Assembly (NCBI GenBank): GCA_902783375.1
Contig: CACZQN010000054.1
Coordinates: forward strand, 1 to 36,658
From: an uncultured Lachnospiraceae bacterium
GTDB lineage: Bacteria > Bacillota > Clostridia > Lachnospirales > Lachnospiraceae
Reading direction: 5' to 3'
Length of the DNA stretch: 36,658 bases
A program made the position numbers and the translations under genes. Positions 17,106 through 24,010 of the stretch are shown in pieces; the stretch's first letter is position 1; each line of letters starts with the position of its first letter. Below the pieces are notes generated by a model. It was not told the DNA's origin. It made no database searches and worked only from the letters and a program-made list of their open reading frames with translations.

Positions 17106-17115
17106 CCTCAGTTTC
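17090..17115 (-). terminator. Terminator of isomerase gene
   Basis: A perfect 10-bp stem (17090-17099 with 17106-17115), six-base loop and four U on the minus strand. It lies 42 bp after the isomerase stop. Confidence 0.8.
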
Positions 17116-17156
17116 TCTTACAACTTTTTTCTTTTTCCTCAAACAGAATGCAATTC

Positions 17157-17993
17157 TTACCAGCCAAGAATCTTCAGATACTCACGGCTTCTTCTTGCAG
17201 CCTCAAGCGGGCTCAGCTCATAGTGCTCATCCTGCTCGACAACAACCCACTTGGAGTTCGCCTCGATAGCTGCTTCCAGAATCGGCTCCCAGATCATCTG
17301 GCCGAAACCGACCGGTCTGAATCCAAAGTAACCGGTATCGCCGTCGGACTCCTCGGTCTCAACGCCGATCAGCTTGTACATGTTCTTGACTTCACCCTTC
17401 TTGATGTAGTCCTTCAGATGAACGACCGGCAGTCTGTCGGTGTACTTCTTCACATACTCAACCGGCATACCGGTAGCGACGTCACACCAGCAGGTATCAA
17501 GCTCTGCCTGCAGATAATCTGCCGGAAGTGCCTCGAACATCTTGTCATAGCCATACTCACCATCCTCGAGCTTTACGAACTCGAAGTCATGGTTGTGATA
17601 CAGGAAGACGAAACCGTTCTCATGCAGCTTCTTGCCGACTTCGCAGAGCTTCGGGATGAATTCCTTGAATCCTTCCGGATTCACCGGTCTGAACTCCTCA
17701 GCCATATACGGCATAACGAGGTACTTCACACCGATTGTCTTATAGTCAGCGATGACCTTGTCCAGATCTTCCATCATGTCTACGAACGGAACGTGTGCAG
17801 ACAGCGGAATCAGGCCGACTTCAGCAAGGGTATCACGGATATAGGCAGGATCCAGACCGTACAGGCCAGCCAGCTCAACACCGTCATAACCGATCTTCTT
17901 CACTTCTTCCATGACGCTTTTGAAATTCTCCGGCGTGTTCTCCAGAAGATCTCTCAGGCCATACACCTGAATACCAACAGGCAATGTCTTCAT
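17157..17993 (-). CDS. Sugar phosphate isomerase/epimerase-like TIM barrel (xylose isomerase-like)
   Basis: 278 residues of the AP endonuclease family 2 / xylose isomerase-like barrel. Metal-binding positions are visible in GVELAG (Glu40), YHNHDFEF, ELDTCWCD and VEQDE. These enzymes isomerise or epimerise sugars or inositol derivatives; the substrate is not defined. It is just upstream of the two-component system and could act on the imported sugar. ATG at 17993 has GAGGAAG ahead. A palindromic CGCGCTACGCGCG-type GC block lies about 30-45 bp upstream. Confidence 0.88.
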   Translation of the reverse strand: MKTLPVGIQVYGLRDLLENTPENFKSVMEEVKKIGYDGVELAGLYGLDPAYIRDTLAEVGLIPLSAHVPFVDMMEDLDKVIADYKTIGVKYLVMPYMAEEFRPVNPEGFKEFIPKLCEVGKKLHENGFVFLYHNHDFEFVKLEDGEYGYDKMFEALPADYLQAELDTCWCDVATGMPVEYVKKYTDRLPVVHLKDYIKKGEVKNMYKLIGVETEESDGDTGYFGFRPVGFGQMIWEPILEAAIEANSKWVVVEQDEHYELSPLEAARRSREYLKILGW

Positions 17994-18087
17994 TTTTGCT
18001 TCCTCACTTTCTTATCTTCTTCGACGCGCTACGCGCGCTTGTCTCAAAAACCCTTCACCCAAAAGTTTACCACAGGGGAAACAGAAA

Positions 18088-18113
18088 AGAAAGAGGCATT
18101 TCTGCCTCTTTCT
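18088..18113 (-). terminator. Terminator of trigger-factor-like gene
   Basis: An 11-bp stem (18088-18098 with 18103-18113) closes on a GAAA tetraloop on the minus strand and is followed by UUU. It lies 45 bp after the stop. Confidence 0.8.
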
Positions 18114-18157
18114 GGATATTTCTAAATCTGAAATTCACCGTGCTTTGCACCTGTCGC

Positions 18158-19255
18158 TCAGTCTGCGATCGCGTTCTCCTTCAGGAACGGAAGCACCTTC
18201 TCGTAGAGCAGCTGGATCCGGATCGAATCGGAATCGACTGCCTTTTCAAATGCTTCAATCGAATCATATCCCGATCCCTGGGTCTTGTAGTACTCCTCGA
18301 GCTCTGCCTGATACTCTTCATCCGTGATGGTCAGGCCTTCTGCCTCTGCAACGGCCTGCATCGCCAGCACCTGCTCAGACATGGAATTCGCATAGTTATC
18401 GGCGCTTGCCTCAAACTCCTCCATATCCAGGCCGTAGCCCTGCGTAATCAGGTCCTCGAGCGAAGAGCCATAGTAGGAAGCCATGGTCTCATAGTAGCTC
18501 TTGAAACGCTGGTTGTACTTCTCATAGAGAGACTGCGGAAGATCCTTGATGGTCGCATTCGCAAGAACGGCGTCGATGATCGCATACTCATTCGAATCAT
18601 CTGCATCTGCCTGCGCCTCTTCCTCAAGGTAAGCCCGGATCCCGGCCTTCATCTCCTCGATGGTCTCATACTCACTGTTCGCAGCGACGAATGCATCCGT
18701 CAGTTCGGCATCCTTCACCTGGAAGATCTCGTTGATCGTTACCGTGAAGACGACCGGCTTGCCTGCCAGATCCGGATTGTTGATATACGGATCCGGGAAA
18801 GAAACATTGATATCAAAGGTCTCCCCGGTATTGTGTCCGATCACCTGATCCTCAAATCCCGGAATAAATTTCCCGCTGCCAAGCACCAGATCATATCCCT
18901 GTGCCGTGCCGCCTTCAAATGCGACGCCGTCCAGCTTTCCTTCGTAATCGATGTTCGCCGTATCCCCGGATGCAGCAGGGCGGTCCGTGATCACTTCCTT
19001 ATCCCCTTCCGCAACAAACGCATCCAGCTCTTCCTGGATCATCTCATCGGTCACTTCTTCCGGCTGCACCAGTGTGTAATGAACACCCTTGTACTCACCC
19101 AGTGTAATATGATCCGACACTACGTAATCATTGATCGTAGCTGTTGCACTGCCGGTATTCTCTGTCTTACTCCCTCCGCACGCTGCAAGCGCTGCAGCCA
19201 TCAGACCGCCGGCCAGCACCAGAGAGAGCTTCTTCATTCCTCTTGTCATCTTCAT
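18158..19255 (-). CDS. Exported trigger-factor-like FKBP peptidyl-prolyl isomerase lipoprotein
   Basis: 365 residues. A lipoprotein signal peptide ends at LAAC (Cys26). An FKBP-type domain follows near residues 88-180 (SGDTANIDYEGKLDGVAF, GSGKFIPGFEDQVIG), then a helical trigger-factor C-terminal domain (ELTDAFV to LPQSLYEKY and beyond). The ribosome-binding domain of true trigger factor is missing, fitting a role in folding proteins outside the membrane. It is not in an operon. ATG at 19255 has a weak ribosome site; ATGs six and eighteen bases further in are alternatives that also keep the signal peptide. Confidence 0.9.
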   Translation of the reverse strand: MKMTRGMKKLSLVLAGGLMAAALAACGGSKTENTGSATATINDYVVSDHITLGEYKGVHYTLVQPEEVTDEMIQEELDAFVAEGDKEVITDRPAASGDTANIDYEGKLDGVAFEGGTAQGYDLVLGSGKFIPGFEDQVIGHNTGETFDINVSFPDPYINNPDLAGKPVVFTVTINEIFQVKDAELTDAFVAANSEYETIEEMKAGIRAYLEEEAQADADDSNEYAIIDAVLANATIKDLPQSLYEKYNQRFKSYYETMASYYGSSLEDLITQGYGLDMEEFEASADNYANSMSEQVLAMQAVAEAEGLTITDEEYQAELEEYYKTQGSGYDSIEAFEKAVDSDSIRIQLLYEKVLPFLKENAIAD

Positions 19256-19362
19256 TCGTAATCAGCTCACTTTCTATGTCATCTTCTGTTCTACCGTCTC
19301 CAGCATACCGGCATCAGTCCCTGCACCGGACAGCTTTTCACTTCTTTCGATAGACGGACATC

Positions 19363-19391
19363 AGTATAGCACATAGAAAGCCAAAATGGAA
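19363..19391 (-). promoter_or_regulatory. Predicted promoter of trigger-factor-like gene
   Basis: TTCCAT and TATACT are 17 bp apart on the minus strand, about 110 bp before the start codon, implying a leader near 100 bases. Confidence 0.5.
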
Positions 19392-19426
19392 GTGAAGATT
19401 TTGTGTCCTTCCTGTGTCTTCTTCGA

Positions 19427-19774
19427 TCAGTCCTTGTTTTTCCTGTTGATCAGCATATGCATGTAGGCAATCATCTGTCTTCTCTGGCTCTCTGAGAGTT
19501 TCCTGCTTCCTTCCAGAATCTGCACTTCATACTCTTTCTCGCCGATCTCACCGCGATACATCGAAGCACTTCCTTCCGGTCTTCCCACAAGCAGCTCCTC
19601 CGGCGTGATCTTCAGTGCCTCGCAGATCGGCATGATCTTATCCGCTCCCGGGTTTGTATTCTTCTTCTGCCAGTCAAAGATCGTATGCCTGGAAATCCCG
19701 GTCCGCCTCGACAGCTCCGGCATCGAGACTCCCTTCTCATGCATGATAAAGAACAGTCTCTCACTGATGGTCAT
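19427..19774 (-). CDS. XRE-family helix-turn-helix regulator
   Basis: 115 residues. The N-terminal HTH (residues about 5-60) reads MPELSRRTGISRHTIFDWQKK and is a Cro/cI type DNA-binding domain. The C-terminal half is charged and helical with no known ligand domain. The target is unknown; autoregulation or control of the divergent LytTR gene is possible. AGGAGGT lies eight bases before the ATG. Confidence 0.9.
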   Translation of the reverse strand: MTISERLFFIMHEKGVSMPELSRRTGISRHTIFDWQKKNTNPGADKIMPICEALKITPEELLVGRPEGSASMYRGEIGEKEYEVQILEGSRKLSESQRRQMIAYMHMLINRKNKD

Positions 19775-19874
19775 CGCCGTAAACCTCCTGTAGCATCTCC
19801 TTTTCCATGATCCGTTCGACCTTTCTATTATTCTTCAGGAAACAGCATCTTTGTTTGTATATACGTCCATCCGT

Positions 19875-19903
19875 ATTATAGCATGTGTTGGTTGTATATG
19901 CAA
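19875..19903 (-). promoter_or_regulatory. Strong predicted promoter of XRE gene
   Basis: TTGCAT and TATAAT on the minus strand are 17 bp apart, about 100 bp before the start. Confidence 0.75.
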
Positions 19904-19921
19904 GCAGAAATCGCAGATTAT

Positions 19922-19951
19922 TTGCACAAACTGCATCAAAAGGTGTATACT
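19922..19951 (+). promoter_or_regulatory. Predicted promoter of LytTR regulator gene
   Basis: TTGCAC and TATACT are 18 bp apart, ending 26 bp before the ATG. It lies close to the XRE promoter on the other strand. Confidence 0.7.
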
Positions 19952-19977
19952 GAATCGATGAACAGGAGATATGAGAG

Positions 19978-20712
19978 ATGAATGTACAGATTGCGAGTGT
20001 AGACGACCAGCTCGTGGACCGGGAAATCCTGGAACAGGCGGTCAGGAGATATTTTCATGGAAGAAAAGATATCCGCGCTGAGATTACAAGCTTTCAGGAC
20101 GCGGAAAGTTTTCTTGCAGCGTTCGAGCCGGGCAAGATCGACCTCGCCCTGCTTGATATTTATATGAAGAATATGAACGGAATCGAGCTGGCGAAACGGA
20201 TCCGGGAGCAGGACGCGAAGATTCTGCTGGTCTTTGCAACCTCCTCGACCGAGCACGCCTTCGAGGCATTCCCCCTGCACCCGTTCGACTACATCGTAAA
20301 GCCATTTGCGGTGCAGCAGATCTATGTTGTTCTCTCTGAGGCGCTGCGGACGCTGTCCGTGGAAGATCCGGAGATCCAGATCAAGGCACCGAGGACGACC
20401 TACGATGTGCCGGTGCGGACGATCTACGCCGTGCTGTCACAGGGACACAGTGTGGAGCTCCGGCTCGATGGCGGCAGAAGCATCCGGAGCATCATGACAT
20501 TTGGCGAGATCAGCGAACTGCTGCAGAAAGAGGACCGCTTCCTGCTCTGCAACCGGGGCGTGCTCATCAATATGGACCATGTCCTGAAGTTCGATGCAGA
20601 TGCCGTGCAGCTGGTGGACGGGTCCTCCTACCCGCTGCGGACACGCGGGCGGTCACAGCTGGCCGCACAGTATGCCCAGTATGTGATGAAGAATGCCGCT
20701 GAGCGGAAATGA
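19978..20712 (+). CDS. LytTR-family response regulator
   Basis: 244 residues. The receiver domain has Asp9-Asp10, phosphoacceptor Asp60 in LALLDIYM and the PFDYIVKPF motif. A LytTR DNA-binding domain covers about residues 135-240 (VRTIYAVLSQGHSVEL, CNRGVLINMDHV). Such AgrA/LytR-like regulators often control peptide sensing, cell wall or virulence genes. No histidine kinase is adjacent, so it is an orphan here. AGGAGA lies ahead of the ATG. A promoter separates it from the PAP2 gene. Confidence 0.93.
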   Translation: MNVQIASVDDQLVDREILEQAVRRYFHGRKDIRAEITSFQDAESFLAAFEPGKIDLALLDIYMKNMNGIELAKRIREQDAKILLVFATSSTEHAFEAFPLHPFDYIVKPFAVQQIYVVLSEALRTLSVEDPEIQIKAPRTTYDVPVRTIYAVLSQGHSVELRLDGGRSIRSIMTFGEISELLQKEDRFLLCNRGVLINMDHVLKFDADAVQLVDGSSYPLRTRGRSQLAAQYAQYVMKNAAERK

Positions 20713-20800
20713 CACTTCATGCGCATTTTGCACAAATTTCTTCTTGTTTTTTGGTAGTTTTGTGAAATGTTACGAATTTATTAAGAATCTCTGAATATCA

Positions 20801-20829
20801 TTGACAAAAAAATTTCCCGGGGATAGAAT
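20801..20829 (+). promoter_or_regulatory. Strong predicted promoter of PAP2 gene
   Basis: TTGACA and TAGAAT are 17 bp apart, about 70 bp before the ATG, in an AT-rich stretch after the LytTR gene. Confidence 0.8.
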
Positions 20830-20900
20830 CATCTCAGATACCAAATTCTGGTGTCAAATAAGGCATTGCAGGATGAATCCGAGATGCCGGGAGGGGTAAA

Positions 20901-21644
20901 ATGAGTTCGAATCAGCTGAGTGCTGCGAGTGCTACGCCTGCTACAAAGAAGCAGAAACTCGTTCAGTTCATCAGAAAATACAGCCATGCGGTTGTTCTTT
21001 TGTACGGTATTGTTTATCTGCAGTGGTTTACCTGGGTGGAGTCCCGGTCCAACATTGCATTCCACGTGATCCACACGACGCTGGATGAGCATATTCCTTT
21101 TGTGGAGGCTTTTATCATCCCGTATATGTTGTGGTTCGGCTACATCGCCATCACGCTGGCGTGGTTCTTCTTCAAGTCGAGGCAGGATTTCCTGCGTTGC
21201 TGCGCGTTCATGTTTACCGGCATGACGGTCTGCCTGATCATCTATACAATCTGGCCGAATATGCAGGATCTGAGACCGAAGGTGATGCCGCGTGACAACA
21301 TCTTCACGGCAGTTGTCGCATGGCTCTATTCCATTGACACGCCGACCAATGTAAGCCCGAGCATCCACGTTTTCAACTCGATCTCCGCTTACATCGCGAT
21401 TGCAAGAAGTGAGACGTTCGGCAAGTACTATCGCCCGGTCAGAGCGGCAAGCCTGATCCTGACGATCCTGATCAGCCTGTCGACGATGTTCCTGAAGCAG
21501 CATTCGATCTTCGATGTCTTCTGTGCGATCATCCTCTCTGCGATCATGTACGCACTGGTCTATGTACCGGAGTTCGGTCAGGCTGTTACCGCAAAGGATG
21601 CACCTGCGAAAACCGCAAAGGCAAGACCGAGAACAGCGAGATAA
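20901..21644 (+). CDS. PAP2-family membrane phosphatase
   Basis: 247 residues with five or six membrane helices. PAP2 (acid phosphatase) motifs are PSIHVFNS (C2, catalytic His) and STMFLKQHSIFDV (C3, His and Asp); the C1 position is represented by LRPKVMP. Members dephosphorylate lipid or polyprenyl phosphates in the membrane, and this form resembles inositolphosphotransferase-type PAP2 proteins. It may serve lipid or undecaprenyl phosphate turnover, which would fit the nearby glycan genes. The tail is Ala/Lys-rich. GGGAGGGG lies ahead of the ATG. Confidence 0.9.
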   Translation: MSSNQLSAASATPATKKQKLVQFIRKYSHAVVLLYGIVYLQWFTWVESRSNIAFHVIHTTLDEHIPFVEAFIIPYMLWFGYIAITLAWFFFKSRQDFLRCCAFMFTGMTVCLIIYTIWPNMQDLRPKVMPRDNIFTAVVAWLYSIDTPTNVSPSIHVFNSISAYIAIARSETFGKYYRPVRAASLILTILISLSTMFLKQHSIFDVFCAIILSAIMYALVYVPEFGQAVTAKDAPAKTAKARPRTAR

Positions 21645-21662
21645 CCTTCTATATAGCAGGTC

Positions 21663-21715
21663 AACATAAAGAACAGGGCCGGAACCCTTCGGGGTCCCGG
21701 CCCTGTTCTTATGTT
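21663..21715. terminator. Bidirectional terminator between PAP2 and glycan genes
   Basis: A long near-perfect palindrome centred on a TTC loop (21688-21690), with GAACAGGGCC pairing to GGCCCTGTTC and outer AACATA/TATGTT arms. It can end both convergent genes. Confidence 0.85.
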
Positions 21716-21754
21716 CTGCGGACATCTGCCCGCATCTGCGATGTACCTTCGTTT

Positions 21755-22774
21755 TCAGTTGAATCCATACATCTTCTGCGCCATCTGGTAGCCCCAGACG
21801 ATCAGCTTTCTGCCGCCTTTTCCAGGCAGCTGCATGGAAAGACCCAGGAGTTTGTGCTTCATCATCCGGTAGACGCGCGGATTGGTGGTCTTCAGATAGT
21901 TCCAGAGTTCCTTCTTCTTGTCGAGGTTCTCCGGCACGCCGGATTTGATCAGAAGGACGGACGAAACGGCCATCATCATGGTCAGGTAGTTCAGCATGTA
22001 GTTCCGCAGCTGCGGGATCTTGATCTTCGAGAGATCATGTGCATCGATCATGATCTTGGTGATCTTGATCTGCTGGTCGATCCGGCCGATCATCACCTGC
22101 TCATTGACCGACTGGTCATTTCTTCCGATAAAGTAACGGTAAAAATCAACGTTCAGGTAGTACATGACCTTGACTTCCGGGAGCGGAACGTAGACGTAGA
22201 TGTTGTCAACGTAGAAAGTGTGCTCCGGGAGCTGCAGGTTGATGTCGCGCAGCAGCCTTGTCCGGTAGAAGACAGAATGCATCAGGATATACTGGCTCAT
22301 CTTGAAATGCTTGATGTCATTCCAAGTGAAGAAAGTATCGACCGGCATGGCACTGGTGTAGTCAATGACCGTCGACTTGTGCATTTCCTGATTCTCATAG
22401 ACATAGTTGGCGATCAGGGCATCCACGCTTCTGCCGCTCTCGACGGTGTCTTTGAGAAATGTCATGACTTTCTTTAAGGATTCTTCGTCTGCCCAGTCAT
22501 CGGAATCGACAACCTTGAAGTAGAGGCCGGAAGCGAGACGGAGGCCCGTGTTGACCGCCTGGCCGTGCCCGCCATTTTCCTGATGAACGGCACGCACGAT
22601 GGTCGGATACTTCGCCTCGTACTCTCTGGCAATCTCGAGCGTGTTGTCCTTGGTCGAACCATCGTCCACGACGATGATCTCGATATCCTCGCCGCCTGGC
22701 AGCAGGGATTCGATGGCATGCCGCATGTATGCAGCAGAGTTATAGCATGGAATCGTAACGGTTAAAAGCTTCAT
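21755..22774 (-). CDS. Family 2 glycosyltransferase
   Basis: 339 residues. A GT-A fold with IPCYNSAAYM at the start, IIVVDDGSTKDNT and the metal-binding DSDDW near residues 96-100. It transfers a sugar from a nucleotide donor to a growing surface glycan or lipid. The UDP-galactopyranose mutase gene is 45 bp upstream, so galactofuranose transfer is an attractive inference, though GlfT-specific features cannot be confirmed by eye. AGGAG lies nine bases before the ATG. It is the last gene of a three-gene run. Confidence 0.92.
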   Translation of the reverse strand: MKLLTVTIPCYNSAAYMRHAIESLLPGGEDIEIIVVDDGSTKDNTLEIAREYEAKYPTIVRAVHQENGGHGQAVNTGLRLASGLYFKVVDSDDWADEESLKKVMTFLKDTVESGRSVDALIANYVYENQEMHKSTVIDYTSAMPVDTFFTWNDIKHFKMSQYILMHSVFYRTRLLRDINLQLPEHTFYVDNIYVYVPLPEVKVMYYLNVDFYRYFIGRNDQSVNEQVMIGRIDQQIKITKIMIDAHDLSKIKIPQLRNYMLNYLTMMMAVSSVLLIKSGVPENLDKKKELWNYLKTTNPRVYRMMKHKLLGLSMQLPGKGGRKLIVWGYQMAQKMYGFN

Positions 22775-22819
22775 CTTCTGTTACTCCTATGTGAAAAATG
22801 TTCCGGTGACGTGCGTTCC

Positions 22820-23977
22820 TCAGCCGATCTCTTCCACCAGTTCCAGTGCCCTGGCGGTGATGGCATCCATGTTGTAGTACTGGTATTCCGCAAGGCGCCC
22901 GAGCAGGTACAGCTTCGGATACCGGTCTGCAATGGCTTTATACTGCTGATAGAGGGCACGGTTCTCATCATTCAGAATCGCATAATACGGGATCAGCCCC
23001 TTCTGATGCTTCTGCGGATATTCCTTGACGATCGTCGTCCCCTGCCCTGCCGGGTCTGCGAATTTCTTAAATTCCGAAATTCTGGTGTAATCCTCGGAGA
23101 CGGTGTAGTTCACCACCGCTGCCTCCTGGAAGGAATCTTCTTCGTAGTGCTCGAAGGCAAACCGCAGCGAGCGGTATGGCAGTGCCCCATGCACATAATC
23201 AAACAGGGCATCGATCTCACCGGTGTATATGACCAGGCCGTCATAATCCTGCAGCTCTCCGGCCGCGTCATCCCGCACCAGGACCTTCCCGTCTGCAAAC
23301 TGCAGCACATCCTTCGCCGGTGTGCCAAGCCGCACGTCGATGTTCTCGTGATCAAGCATCTTCTCGAACATCTCTGTATAGCCGCCCTCCGGCATGCCCT
23401 GCCACGGATCCTGGAAATAGCCGTTTTCTTCGCTCACGACCACCGGTACGCGGGCCGTCACGGACGGATCGACTTCCTCCGGCTTCTGCTCCCACTGCTT
23501 CGCGGTATAGTGCAGAAAGATATTTTCATAGACGTATTCCGCCAGTTCCTGCAGTTCCGGATCCGCACTCTCCCGGAGTTTCAGGATCGGCACACGGCTG
23601 CCCATCCCGTACTGGCTGATGAGCTTCTCCCGCAGCCTTGCAGCTTTTTCCGCCGGAAATGCGATGGCCAGGCTGTTCAGGTTGAATGGAACCGGAATCA
23701 TCGTGCCATGGACATTTGCCAGAACTTCGTGGTGATAATCATTGAAATGTGTAAACCGTGTCAAAAACCGGTATGCTTTTTCGCTCGATGTATGGAAGAT
23801 GTGCGGGCCGTAGGTGTGGATCAGGACACCGTATTCGTCCCGCTCGTCATAGGCATTTCCGCCGATATGCGGCCGCTGCTCGAGAATGAGGACTTTCTTC
23901 CCCTTCTCGGCAAGTGCCCTTGCCGCCACACTGCCGGCGTAACCGGCCCCGACGATGATTGCGTCATATGTATTCAT
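22820..23977 (-). CDS. glf: UDP-galactopyranose mutase
   Basis: 385 residues. An FAD-binding Rossmann motif GAGYAGS begins at residue 10, then EQRPHIGGNAYDE and HTYGPHIFHT, all typical of Glf. The flavin enzyme interconverts UDP-galactopyranose and UDP-galactofuranose in the cytoplasm. Its presence implies galactofuranose in a cell surface polymer. It sits between the large anchored protein and the glycosyltransferase, with gaps of 33 and 45 bp, consistent with one operon. AAAGGA lies about ten bases ahead of the ATG. Confidence 0.96.
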   Translation of the reverse strand: MNTYDAIIVGAGYAGSVAARALAEKGKKVLILEQRPHIGGNAYDERDEYGVLIHTYGPHIFHTSSEKAYRFLTRFTHFNDYHHEVLANVHGTMIPVPFNLNSLAIAFPAEKAARLREKLISQYGMGSRVPILKLRESADPELQELAEYVYENIFLHYTAKQWEQKPEEVDPSVTARVPVVVSEENGYFQDPWQGMPEGGYTEMFEKMLDHENIDVRLGTPAKDVLQFADGKVLVRDDAAGELQDYDGLVIYTGEIDALFDYVHGALPYRSLRFAFEHYEEDSFQEAAVVNYTVSEDYTRISEFKKFADPAGQGTTIVKEYPQKHQKGLIPYYAILNDENRALYQQYKAIADRYPKLYLLGRLAEYQYYNMDAITARALELVEEIG

Positions 23978-24010
23978 ATCCGTTCGGTCCTTTCTTCTGT
24001 CCGCTCTTTC

